Part shown: positions 1 to 5,914 of the stretch, one piece after another
How the letters are laid out: the number at the start of each line of letters is the position of its first letter
Numbering within the stretch: position 1 is the stretch's first letter
Assembly: GCA_027295645.1 (NCBI GenBank)
Contig: JAPUKM010000174.1
Coordinates: 1-7,699 of the forward strand
Reading direction: 5' to 3'
Source of the DNA: Chloroflexota bacterium
GTDB taxonomy: Bacteria; Chloroflexota; Dehalococcoidia; Lucifugimonadales; JAPUKM01
DNA length: 7,699 nt
Notes under the pieces: model-generated
Told to the model about the DNA's origin: nothing
What the model saw: only the letters and a program-made list of their open reading frames with translations
Databases searched by the model: none
Made by a program: the position numbers and the translations under genes

Positions 1-62
1 TCAATCCGTGACTACACAAGAGGTCAGAGCGCCCGAAGTGATGTCTATTCTCCGTCATTATA

Positions 63-72
63 GCCAGCTGGC
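63..72. promoter_or_regulatory. 10-bp perfect palindrome, possible operator
   Basis: GCCAGCTGGC is a perfect inverted repeat that ends six bases before the candidate -35 element of the first gene. Its position fits a regulator binding site, but a 10-bp palindrome can arise by chance and no regulator is visible nearby. Confidence 0.2.
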
Positions 73-78
73 ATATTC

Positions 79-105
79 TTGACACAAACCATTGACGGAT
101 ATAAG
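79..105 (+). promoter_or_regulatory. Candidate sigma70-like promoter of the first gene
   Basis: A consensus -35 TTGACA (79-84) is followed, after a short 15-base spacer, by TATAAG (100-105), five of six matches to the -10 consensus. A second TTGACG at 92-97 has no good -10 partner. The short spacer keeps confidence low. Transcription from here would leave a leader of about 100 bases before the preferred start codon at 214. Small hairpins are possible in it (for example CACCG-TGA-CGGTG just before 181), but I recognise no known riboswitch. Confidence 0.35.
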
Positions 106-213
106 GTGCGTTTTCCCGATATTTAGGGCGTGCGTCTGCCCCCGCGAGCCCGGCACTGGAAGCCAACCCACCGTGACGGTGCCTGCACCAAATGCTACTG
201 GAGGTTAGGAACT

Positions 214-576
214 ATGCTTCACCAGGCAAATCACCTGTTTATAGCGGCTATGGATGTGGAGGCGGACAAAGAGGCGTTATTTAACGATGTCTACGATAAC
301 GAGCACATTCCGTTCATCAGAGAAGTGCCCGGAGTGCTGTCAGTGGCTCGCTTCCAGAGGCAGGAGCTAATCGTGATCGTTGGTGGTGAGAAGCGAACTA
401 TCCACATAGAGAATGAGCCCACGTACGCGGCCCTCTATGAGCTGGAGAGCCCGGACGTGTTGACCAGCAAGGCCTGGGCAGATGCCGTGGAAAGGGGTAG
501 ATGGGCTGGGCAGGTGAGGCCCTTCACGAAAAACCGTCGGCACACTTTGATGAAGCTGATCCAGCCGACTCGCTAG
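214..576 (+). CDS. Dimeric alpha/beta-barrel (EthD/DUF4286-like) small protein
   Basis: A 120-residue protein of the ferredoxin-like dimeric alpha/beta-barrel type. It has an N-terminal strand (NHLFIAAMDV), a helix with the pattern VYDNEHIPFIREVPGVLSVARF, a middle YAALYELESPDVL strand, and a C-terminal helix with Trp (KAWADAVERGRW). The 'x-x-x-E-H-x-P-x-x-x-x-x-P-G-V' pattern followed by 'LYELESPDVL' is typical of EthD/ABM-like proteins, which often sit beside catabolic enzymes and act as small oxygenases, isomerases or accessory proteins. The exact reaction cannot be read here. The frame is open back to a GTG at 130, but the ATG at 214 has a GGAGG (200-204) nine bases upstream, and the 28 extra residues (Arg/Pro/Cys-rich) look non-native, so I chose 214. 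It converges with the symporter gene, and the two stop codons overlap within CTAG. No partner gene lies on its strand in the window, so its pathway is unknown. Confidence 0.8.
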   Translation: MLHQANHLFIAAMDVEADKEALFNDVYDNEHIPFIREVPGVLSVARFQRQELIVIVGGEKRTIHIENEPTYAALYELESPDVLTSKAWADAVERGRWAGQVRPFTKNRRHTLMKLIQPTR

Positions 577-2072
577 CCCTGGATGAGCTGGACCTGCTCA
601 TCCAGGCGTCGGTAGTCGTACTGGGGGGCGAGGCGTTGCCGTGAGGCAAGGGCGCTCCACACCACGGCGAGGGCCACCGAAACGCCGAGGGCGGCGGCGA
701 AGCTGACAAGGAAATCGCCTTCTCCCCCCCGCAGGAAGACGAGCCAACGTGGGAATTCCAGCCACGGCGTGAAGTCGCTCTTGGGGAAGAAGAGGACACC
801 CGCTACGATTCCTAGGATACAGCTTGCCAGGGCGGCCCGCCCGGTCAGGTGCCGGTTGTACAGCCCGTAGAAGACGGGGAAGACCGAGGCGGCGCAGACC
901 ATGTCAGCGATGAGGAAGAGGTAGAGGACGCTGTAACCCTGGGCGGCGATGAAGATGGCGGGCAGGGCTACGACAACGGTGAGGGCCCGTGAGGAGCGGA
1001 GCAGTGGCCCGGCCTTGATGCCAGGCCGGAAGCGGGGCAGGTCGCTGGTGACGGCGCTGGCGATGCCGTTGAGCAGGGTGTCCATGCTGCTCATGACGAG
1101 CGCCATGGCGAGCACGAGCACCAGCACCACCACCCATGTAGGCAGCGCTTCGATAATCAGGGAGAAGAGGGCCACGGAAGCTTTGTCCGCTGGGATGTCG
1201 TAGCCAACGGCCATGATGCCAAAGAGGCCGGCGGCGAAGACAATGGGGACGACCACGATTCCGCCGATGAGGAAGGCCCTCCGGAGGGTCTGTTCATCGC
1301 GGCAGGCGTAAACGCGCTGCCAGTATCCCTGGTGGAACATCTCGGCCGCCATGATGGCGATGACCAGGGTGACACCGAACTCGATGCCCGGGCGGTGGCC
1401 CAGGGAGAGGAGCTGGGGTGCGGTCTCGCTGACGGGGTCGAAGGCGGCTCCGAAGCCACCCAGGGCGATGATGGTGGCGATGAAGACCACGATCAGCAGT
1501 GGAATGATGACGACGAACTGGACGCTGTCGGTAAAGATGGAGGCACGAATGCCTCCGTAGGAGGTGTAGGCGATGGTCCCCACGGCCGCGATGATGGCGG
1601 TCCACACCAGGGGGATGTCCGCCACGAGCTTCACCGCCTCGGCGATTCCGGTGAGCTCCGCGGAGAGGAAGATGAACATGTAGAAGAGCATGACCCCCAG
1701 GACGAACAGGTACATGGCCGGGCCGAAGCGGTGAAAGGCATATTCGGTGAGGGAGTGGCCCCGGGGCATGAGCCGGCGCATGCGCGGCCCGATGATGGCG
1801 AAGGCGACGAGCGGGGCGGCCTGCCCCAGGCTGTAGCCGATGAGCGCGACGATGCCCGCCCATGTCCCGGTCTCGGCGGGGCTGAAGAGGATCCAGGCCC
1901 CGGCGACGGAGGCCACCACCGTGGCGATCCCGACCGCGGTTCCCGCGGTGTTGCGGTTGACGATGTACTCCTCAACGCTGGGCCGCCTGCGCCGCACATA
2001 TAAGATGCCCAGCAGGGCGGAGACGGCCGCCGTGATCACCATCACGGGGACGACGAGGGTCGCGCTCAGCAT
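573..2072 (-). CDS. thiV: Sodium:solute symporter (SSS family), TPP-riboswitch controlled, ThiV-like
   Basis: A 499-residue membrane transporter, a normal length for the SSS/SLC5 family, with about 13 hydrophobic segments across the chain. Family signatures are visible: SYGGIRASIFTDSVQF at about 171-186 (the G-G-I-x-A-x-x-x-T-D-x-x-Q motif), YWQRVYACRDE at 250-260 (W-Q-R), and MSSMDTLLNG at 327-336, whose Ser328/Ser329 match the Na2-site serines. It should couple Na+ entry to solute uptake across the inner membrane. Family alone does not give the substrate. The complete TPP riboswitch in its leader points to thiamin or its pyrimidine precursor HMP; TPP-riboswitch-linked SSS transporters are called ThiV, and the SAR11 example is the proposed HMP importer. 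The ATG at 2070-2072 has only a weak GGGG (2081-2084) as possible SD. The gene has its own promoter and is monocistronic. The symbol is tentative and rests on the riboswitch. Confidence 0.9.
   Translation of the reverse strand: MLSATLVVPVMVITAAVSALLGILYVRRRRPSVEEYIVNRNTAGTAVGIATVVASVAGAWILFSPAETGTWAGIVALIGYSLGQAAPLVAFAIIGPRMRRLMPRGHSLTEYAFHRFGPAMYLFVLGVMLFYMFIFLSAELTGIAEAVKLVADIPLVWTAIIAAVGTIAYTSYGGIRASIFTDSVQFVVIIPLLIVVFIATIIALGGFGAAFDPVSETAPQLLSLGHRPGIEFGVTLVIAIMAAEMFHQGYWQRVYACRDEQTLRRAFLIGGIVVVPIVFAAGLFGIMAVGYDIPADKASVALFSLIIEALPTWVVVLVLVLAMALVMSSMDTLLNGIASAVTSDLPRFRPGIKAGPLLRSSRALTVVVALPAIFIAAQGYSVLYLFLIADMVCAASVFPVFYGLYNRHLTGRAALASCILGIVAGVLFFPKSDFTPWLEFPRWLVFLRGGEGDFLVSFAAALGVSVALAVVWSALASRQRLAPQYDYRRLDEQVQLIQG
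578..606. terminator. Perfect 11-bp hairpin at the convergent gene ends (putative bidirectional terminator)
   Basis: CCTGGATGAGC (578-588) and GCTCATCCAGG (596-606) are exact reverse complements with a 7-base loop. The hairpin starts one base after the stop codon of the rightward gene. On the other strand it is coding: it encodes the last residues of the symporter (about LDEQVQLIQ). Neither side has a U-tract (rightward it continues CGTCGG, leftward GCTAGC), so it is not a canonical intrinsic terminator. It could still block converging transcription or protect the 3' ends of both mRNAs. Confidence 0.5.
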
Positions 2073-2088
2073 GGGCGTGGCCCCGGGT

Positions 2089-2125
2089 AAAAACTACAGG
2101 CCGCCAGCGTTTGCGCGTGGCGGCC
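2089..2125 (-). terminator. Intrinsic terminator in the riboswitch leader (expression platform)
   Basis: On the minus strand GGCCGCCA (2118-2125) pairs exactly with TGGCGGCC (2099-2106). An inner GCG/CGC extension closes a CAAA loop, with one bulged C. After five bases (TGTAG) comes TTTTT (2089-2093). It lies between the TPP aptamer and the symporter start codon, where a transcriptional riboswitch has its terminator. The gap between stem and U-run is slightly long. I could not find a clear antiterminator partner in the aptamer's 3' arm (only about 4 bp, GCGG/CCGC), so the switching mechanism is inferred. Confidence 0.72.
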
Positions 2126-2144
2126 CGTGCAGGATTCGTTGATA

Positions 2145-2240
2145 ACCATATCCCTCCGCTGGCATTACCCAGATCAGGTTCGTGGGGTCGTCCCGACCGG
2201 TCGGGACCTCTCAGCCTGGCTAACCAAGCTCCCCCTGGTA
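2145..2240 (-). promoter_or_regulatory. TPP riboswitch (thi-box)
   Basis: Read on the minus strand, the conserved thi-box parts occur in order. P1 5' arm ACCA (2236-2239). P2 arm GGGGG (2231-2235). P3 GCTTGG (2224-2229) with CCAGGC (2214-2219) around a TTAG loop. The invariant CTGAGA pyrimidine-binding core (2209-2214). P2 3' arm GACCCC (2184-2189). The pyrophosphate-sensing arm GAACCTGATCTGGGTAATG, continuing CCAGCGGAGGGA (2151-2181), holds P4/P5 with CTGG/CCAG closing P5. Last, TGGT (2145-2148) closes P1. Between CTGAGA and ACCCC lies an extra stem made of an 18-base perfect palindrome (2190-2207). Known function of the class: it binds thiamin pyrophosphate and lowers expression of thiamin synthesis or uptake genes. 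Here it controls the downstream symporter. Confidence 0.96.
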
Positions 2241-2260
2241 TTTGGTTTTCGGTCAGGCGC

Positions 2261-2290
2261 ATTGTAGAGGGCAGGTTACGGCGGCGTCAA
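2261..2290 (-). promoter_or_regulatory. Sigma70-like promoter of the riboswitch-symporter transcript
   Basis: On the minus strand TTGACG (2285-2290, 5/6 to the -35 consensus), an 18-base spacer and TACAAT (2261-2266, 5/6 to the -10 consensus). The predicted start near 2254 is about 14 bases before the first riboswitch helix, so the aptamer would be the 5' end of the transcript. The geometry agrees with the riboswitch and symporter downstream. Confidence 0.72.
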
Positions 2291-2356
2291 GGAGGGTGCG
2301 CGCAGAGGGCTGGTCTTGGGCTACCGGGCCGCCGCCACTATGACATGACCATCGAA

Positions 2357-2372
2357 CGGTCGGTGCCGACCG
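2357..2372 (-). terminator. GC-rich hairpin after the [2Fe-2S] subunit gene (weak terminator candidate)
   Basis: CGGTCGG (2357-2363) and CCGACCG (2366-2372) are exact inverted repeats, or a 6-bp stem with a GTGC loop. They lie about 20 bases beyond the stop codon of the minus-strand iron-sulfur subunit gene. No T-run follows, so termination is only possible. It may separate this gene from the symporter promoter about 70 bases further on. Confidence 0.3.
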
Positions 2373-2392
2373 GCTCGGTCTTGACCGCCACG

Positions 2393-2860
2393 CTATGTCC
2401 CTTGAGCCGCCGCCTGAATGGCCCGGACGACCTTATCGTAGCCGGTGCACCGGCACAGGTTCCCGGCAATGGCCAAGCGGATCTCGTGCTCGGTGGGAGT
2501 GGGGTTCTCGTTCAGCAGCGCCCTCGAGGAGATCAGGAGGCCGGGGGTACAGAACCCACATTGCAGTGCGCCGTAGTCGATGAAGGTCTGCTGGAGGGGG
2601 TCCAGCGTGCCTTCCTGGGCCAACCCCTCCACGGTTACCAACTCCAGGTCCTGGGCTTCCGCCGCCAGCATGCAGCAGGCGTTCACGGTCCGGCCGTTGA
2701 CCAGCACCGCACAGGCACCGCAGTTGCCGTTCCCACAACCCTCTTTGGTGCCGGTCAGGCCCAACTCGTCTCGAAGGGCACTGAGCAGTGTCTGCCAGGG
2801 CTGGACTAGGATCTCCTGGGATTCGCCATTTACATGAAATGAGACGGGAATCTTGGCCAA
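2393..2860 (-). CDS. (2Fe-2S)-binding subunit of a molybdenum hydroxylase (CoxS/XdhC type)
   Basis: At 155 residues, full length for the small subunit of the xanthine dehydrogenase/CO dehydrogenase/aldehyde oxidoreductase family. The N-terminal plant-ferredoxin fold carries C42-x4-C47-x2-C50-x11-C62 for the distal [2Fe-2S] cluster. The C-terminal helical domain carries Q100, C101-x2-C104 and C136-x-C138 (CRCTGY) for the cluster next to the molybdopterin cofactor. All eight ligands are present, so it should be functional and pass electrons from the Mo centre to the FAD subunit or an acceptor. The start is TTG at 2858-2860 with GGAGG (2866-2870) five bases upstream; no better ATG exists. The FAD (CoxM) and molybdopterin (CoxL) subunits, normally adjacent, are absent: downstream is the thiamin symporter unit, upstream a divergent gene. 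The substrate therefore cannot be assigned; the Mo subunit may be encoded elsewhere. Confidence 0.95.
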   Translation of the reverse strand: MAKIPVSFHVNGESQEILVQPWQTLLSALRDELGLTGTKEGCGNGNCGACAVLVNGRTVNACCMLAAEAQDLELVTVEGLAQEGTLDPLQQTFIDYGALQCGFCTPGLLISSRALLNENPTPTEHEIRLAIAGNLCRCTGYDKVVRAIQAAAQGT

Positions 2861-2895
2861 TGCTGCCTCCGTAACGCTCTGAGAAAGATTGGAAC

Positions 2896-2924
2896 ATTAT
2901 ATCCAGGTTACACACGTCTCGCAA
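2896..2924 (-). promoter_or_regulatory. Leftward promoter for the iron-sulfur subunit gene (in repeat unit 1)
   Basis: On the minus strand TTGCGA (2919-2924, 4/6 to -35), a 17-base spacer and a perfect TATAAT (2896-2901). The predicted start near 2889 gives a leader of about 28 bases that contains the GGAGG and the TTG start. Confidence 0.6.
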
Positions 2925-3010
2925 CGATGACAAGCAACGGCTGTGGGTTTTTCTATATCCACGTTACATGTACCCAGCAACGATTGACACGCAACGGCTG
3001 TGGGTTATCA
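2899..3010. repeat. Imperfect tandem duplication (about 56 bp x 2) in the divergent promoter region
   Basis: Unit 1 (2899-2954) and unit 2 (2955-3010) share ATATCCA-x-GTTACA at their starts and GCAACGAT, GACA, then GCAACGGCTGTGGGTT in their second halves. They differ in the middle, by one inserted T in unit 2, and at the end. GCAACG occurs twice per unit (2921, 2934, 2977, 2991), 13-14 bases apart, like spaced binding half-sites. The duplication covers the promoters of the two divergent genes and stops before both coding regions. Confidence 0.85.
2952..2980 (-). promoter_or_regulatory. Second, weaker leftward promoter-like copy (repeat unit 2)
   Basis: At the place in unit 2 equivalent to the leftward promoter of unit 1, the minus strand reads TTGCTG (2975-2980), a 17-base spacer and TATAGA (2952-2957). 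Each box differs from consensus more than its counterpart in spacing-matched unit 1. It may be a decayed or alternative upstream promoter for the iron-sulfur subunit gene. Confidence 0.3.
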
Positions 3011-3011
3011 T
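2984..3011 (+). promoter_or_regulatory. Rightward promoter for the VWA gene (repeat unit 2)
   Basis: A perfect TTGACA (2984-2989), a 16-base spacer and TATCAT (3006-3011, 5/6 to -10). In unit 1 the same place reads ATGACA with no good -10, so the single T inserted in unit 2 creates the consensus -35. The predicted start near 3018 lies downstream of the in-frame ATGs at 2968 and 3010. This supports ATG 3043, which has GGAG at 3033-3036, as the true start of the VWA gene. Confidence 0.55.
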
Positions 3012-3042
3012 GGAGTGCAACGCCCCTGCCCTGGAGAAGCTC

Positions 3043-5091
3043 ATGCTGAACGGCTACCGCTACAGCCGTTGGGACGGCACTCAAAAGATCTTCGATATCG
3101 ATGAGGATCAGCTCATGGAGGAGCTGTCTAACGAGCTTCTAGCCCACGGAGACCTTCAGCGCGCCCTGCGCAACCTCTTACAGCGTGGCATGGAGACCGG
3201 CCGGGGAGAGAGGATGGAGGGGTTGCGGGACCTGATGGAGCGACTCAAAGGCCGACGTCAGCAGGACCTTGAGCGTTACAATCTTGACTCGATGTTCGAC
3301 GACATCAACGAACGGCTCCAGAGCATTGTGGAGACGGAACGGCAGGGGATAGACCAGCGGGTTCAGGAGGCGCGCGAGCGGGCAGCCGCCACCACTGATG
3401 CGACTTCCGACTCCGGTATGGATGCAGAGCAGGTCCAGCGACTGCTGAAGATGCTGGAGGAGCGGGCCAACCGCAACCGGGAACGCCTGGACAATCTGCC
3501 GGGAAGTCCCGGAGGGGTGATCCGGGAGTTGAGCGACTACGACTTCATGGACGCAGAGGCGCAGCGCCAGTTCCAGGAGCTTCTGGATATGCTGAAACAG
3601 AGCATGCTCCAGAACTACCTCCAGAGTATGAAGGAGCAGCTTCAAGGGCTGACTCCCGAGGATATGGCGGGCCTGCGCGAGATGCTCGGCGACCTGAATC
3701 AGATGCTCCATGACCAGGCGATGGGCCAGGAGCCGGACTTCCAGGGGTTCATGGACAAGTACGGTGCGCTCTTTGGCGACAACCCACCCAAAGACATGGA
3801 GGAGCTGCTGGACCAGCTTACTCACCAGATGGCCCAGATGCAGTCGCTCCTGGACAGCATGTCGCCGGAGATGCGCGGCGAGCTGGAGGGTCTCCTGAAC
3901 TCCCTACTGGATGAGAAGACGATGAGTGAGCTGGCGGAGCTGGCCATGAACCTGGAGCAGCTCTATCCGATGGAGGAGCTCCGCCGAGACTATCCGTTCA
4001 TGGGTGACGAATCGCTCACTATGGATCAGGCGATGGAGCTGATGGGGAGCCTTCAGGATATGGACGAGCTGGAACGCCAGATCCAAGAGGCCATACGCCA
4101 GGGGAACATCGACAACCTGGACCTGGACAAGGTGGAGGAGCTACTGGGAGAGGATGCCCGACGTGCCGTGGAGGAGCTCAAGCGGATAGTGCAGATGCTG
4201 GAAGAGGCCGGATACGTGAAGCGGAAGGGAGAGAAGCTGGAGATCACGCCCCGAGGCATCCGCAAGATTGGGCATAAGGCGCTGAGGGAGGTGTTCAATC
4301 AGCTTAAGAAGGACCGGTTTGGCAGACACGAAGTCTATACTCGTGGAACCATGGGTGAGCAGACCGGCGAGACCAAGCTCTACGAGTTCGGCGACGCGTT
4401 TGCGTTGGACCTCCAGCGCACGGTGATGAACGCTATCAAGCGCAGCGGGCCAACCGTTCCGGTGCGGCTGAACCCAGAGGACTTTGAGGTCCAGCGCACG
4501 GAACACATGACCCAGGCAGCGACCTGCCTTCTGCTGGACCAGAGTCGGTCCATGGGGCTTTACGGAAGCTTTCAGGCGGCGAAAAAGGTTGCCATTGCCC
4601 TGTATACGCTCATCCACAGCCAGTTTCCAAGGGACAGGCTCTATCTGATTGGGCTCTCCGACTACGCGATAGAGCTCAGGGGAGACGAGTTGCCGGAGCT
4701 CACATGGAACTCCTGGGTCTCCGGGACCAATATGCACCACGCCTTTTCCATGTCCCGCAAGCTGCTGAGCAAAGAGAAGGTGAATAACAAGCAGATCCTC
4801 CTCATCACCGACGGCGAGCCCACTGCCCACATGGAGGGAGACCGGGCCTACTTTGCGTATCCGCCCAGCCTCCGAACCATCCAGGAGACGTTGAAGGAGG
4901 TCAAGCGGTGCACTCAGGACGGAATCACCATCAATACCTTCATGCTGGAGAGCAGCTCCTATCTTCTTGACTTTGTGGACAAGATGACCAGGATCAACCG
5001 GGGACGCGCCTTCTACACCACCCCCGGCAGCCTGGGCAAGTTTGTGCTGGTAGACTACTTGACCAACCGGCGGAAGCGGCTGGACGGGTGA
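3043..5091 (+). CDS. VWA domain-containing protein with long helical N-terminal region
   Basis: A 682-residue protein. Residues 5-14 (YRYSRWDGTQ) and a helical region of about 350 residues rich in Gln, Met, Glu and Leu precede a winged-helix-like segment (about 385-420, AGYVKRKGEKLEITPRG). The C-terminal VWA domain has a full MIDAS: D499-x-S501-x-S503 (DQSRS), T562 (SGTNMHH) and D590 (ITDGEP). It should bind Mg2+ and a protein ligand. Relatives (for example mycobacterial Rv0959) sit next to a MoxR/ChlI-like AAA+ ATPase (Rv0958) and are thought to act as its metal-binding partner in assembling or remodelling complexes; no such ATPase lies in this window. No signal peptide is visible, so it is probably cytoplasmic. 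Start 3043 was chosen for its SD and because the likely promoter overlaps the earlier ATGs (2968, 3010). The membrane-protein gene follows after 42 bases, probably in one operon. Precise function unknown. Confidence 0.9.
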   Translation: MLNGYRYSRWDGTQKIFDIDEDQLMEELSNELLAHGDLQRALRNLLQRGMETGRGERMEGLRDLMERLKGRRQQDLERYNLDSMFDDINERLQSIVETERQGIDQRVQEARERAAATTDATSDSGMDAEQVQRLLKMLEERANRNRERLDNLPGSPGGVIRELSDYDFMDAEAQRQFQELLDMLKQSMLQNYLQSMKEQLQGLTPEDMAGLREMLGDLNQMLHDQAMGQEPDFQGFMDKYGALFGDNPPKDMEELLDQLTHQMAQMQSLLDSMSPEMRGELEGLLNSLLDEKTMSELAELAMNLEQLYPMEELRRDYPFMGDESLTMDQAMELMGSLQDMDELERQIQEAIRQGNIDNLDLDKVEELLGEDARRAVEELKRIVQMLEEAGYVKRKGEKLEITPRGIRKIGHKALREVFNQLKKDRFGRHEVYTRGTMGEQTGETKLYEFGDAFALDLQRTVMNAIKRSGPTVPVRLNPEDFEVQRTEHMTQAATCLLLDQSRSMGLYGSFQAAKKVAIALYTLIHSQFPRDRLYLIGLSDYAIELRGDELPELTWNSWVSGTNMHHAFSMSRKLLSKEKVNNKQILLITDGEPTAHMEGDRAYFAYPPSLRTIQETLKEVKRCTQDGITINTFMLESSSYLLDFVDKMTRINRGRAFYTTPGSLGKFVLVDYLTNRRKRLDG

Positions 5092-5133
5092 GCCTTGTGA
5101 TCCCCTAGGCCGAGGGACACGGGGGTAACGGAA

Positions 5134-5856
5134 TTGGAGGACGTGCTGGGCTTCGTTGTGGCCATACTTATCCTGCTGGGGCTGGTAGCCGCAATAGGCG
5201 TGGCCATCAACTTCGTGCTACGGCTACGGAGCGGCGAGACCGTTTCCTTCCCGCTACGGCTCCTGTTCCGAGCCTATCTGTACCTCATCAGCATCGTGAG
5301 CATCATTATCCTGATGGTAGGCCTTTCCGGCCTGGTGCAGGCGGGGCTTGGCGCCACCCTGGGCAAGGAGTTCAGCTATTCCCCGGCTTTCAAGGTGGCC
5401 GCTCCGCGACCCGTAACGCCAGAGGAAAGGCCCTTGACACCGGCTCCCGACCAGGAGGAGACGGGGCGGGAGGAGGGGCTGGATCGGGCACTCAAGGAGG
5501 GGATCCTCAACGGGCTCAGCTTTACGCTAGTAGGAGGAGTGGTCTTGGGCCTCCACCTGTGGGGACGCCGCCGCCTGGAAAGCGAGGAGGAACACTCCAG
5601 TATGCTGAACCGGAGCTATCTCATCCTTCTGCTGGTCATCTTCAGCGTCGCCGCTCTTATTGCGCTGCCATCGGCGGTTTTCGACACCTTGCAGTATTAC
5701 ATCCTGGACTCCGTGGACGAGTTTCGGCAGGGACGCCCAGGCAGTCGCCTGGCCACGGCTATCGTTACGGTGCCGGCGTGGGCCTACTTCCTCAACGCGA
5801 CGCTTGGCATCCTGCGCCGCCAGGAGGCGGAAGCTCCCGGTACACAGGAGGGGTAG
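5134..5856 (+). CDS. DUF5671-like multi-pass membrane protein
   Basis: A 240-residue protein with hydrophobic segments at about 5-28, 45-72, 124-144, 161-183 and 206-227. Between the second and third lies a Pro- and Glu-rich soluble stretch (about 88-118, APRPVTPEERP...EEG). The segments with AYLYLISIVSIIIL and the repeated layout resemble DUF5671 membrane domains, whose role is unknown. No catalytic motif is visible. The start is TTG at 5134 after a GGGGG (5121-5125) about eight bases upstream; no ATG lies nearby, and GTG 5143 is only two bases after GGAGG, so it is less likely. It begins 42 bases after the VWA stop on the same strand with no terminator between them, so co-transcription is likely. 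The two may work at the membrane together, but that is inference. Confidence 0.75.
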   Translation: MEDVLGFVVAILILLGLVAAIGVAINFVLRLRSGETVSFPLRLLFRAYLYLISIVSIIILMVGLSGLVQAGLGATLGKEFSYSPAFKVAAPRPVTPEERPLTPAPDQEETGREEGLDRALKEGILNGLSFTLVGGVVLGLHLWGRRRLESEEEHSSMLNRSYLILLLVIFSVAALIALPSAVFDTLQYYILDSVDEFRQGRPGSRLATAIVTVPAWAYFLNATLGILRRQEAEAPGTQEG

Positions 5857-5914
5857 TTTTTTATAGACCCTATTGGCCTGCCAGCGCAGTAGTCCCTACT
5901 CTTTAGGAACCGCC
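5857..5914. other. Convergent intergenic gap with weak terminator-like elements
   Basis: This gap between the rightward membrane-protein gene and the leftward hydrolase gene begins with TTTTTT (5857-5862), but no strong stem precedes it (at best CTCC 5834-5837 with GGAG 5847-5850). A small stem AGTAG-TCC-CTACT (5888-5900) followed by CTTT is a second, weak candidate. Termination of one or both genes here is possible but not firm. Confidence 0.2.

Noticed and set aside
130..213. N-terminal extension of the first gene from GTG 130
   Set aside because: The extra 28 residues look non-native, and ATG 214 has a good GGAGG at the right distance.
1332..2003. Rightward 223-residue frame inside the symporter gene
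   Set aside because: Gly/Asp/Glu/His-rich antisense shadow of a membrane protein gene with strong family signatures on the other strand.
2111..2809. Long rightward open frame over the riboswitch and iron-sulfur subunit gene
   Set aside because: It is a shadow of the riboswitch and of the clearly real minus-strand iron-sulfur subunit; its protein is compositionally odd and has no recognisable domain.
2899..3010. CRISPR or insertion-sequence end interpretation of the direct repeat
   Set aside because: Only two imperfect copies, directly adjacent with no spacers, no flanking duplication and no transposase or cas gene; a promoter duplication explains it better.
4141..4830. Leftward 229-residue frame inside the VWA gene
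   Set aside because: Antisense to the MIDAS-containing VWA domain; no domain or ribosome binding site of its own.
5834..5862. Strong intrinsic terminator after the membrane protein gene
   Set aside because: There is a T6 run, but the preceding stem is only about 4 bp with a 9-base loop, so it is kept only as a weak candidate.
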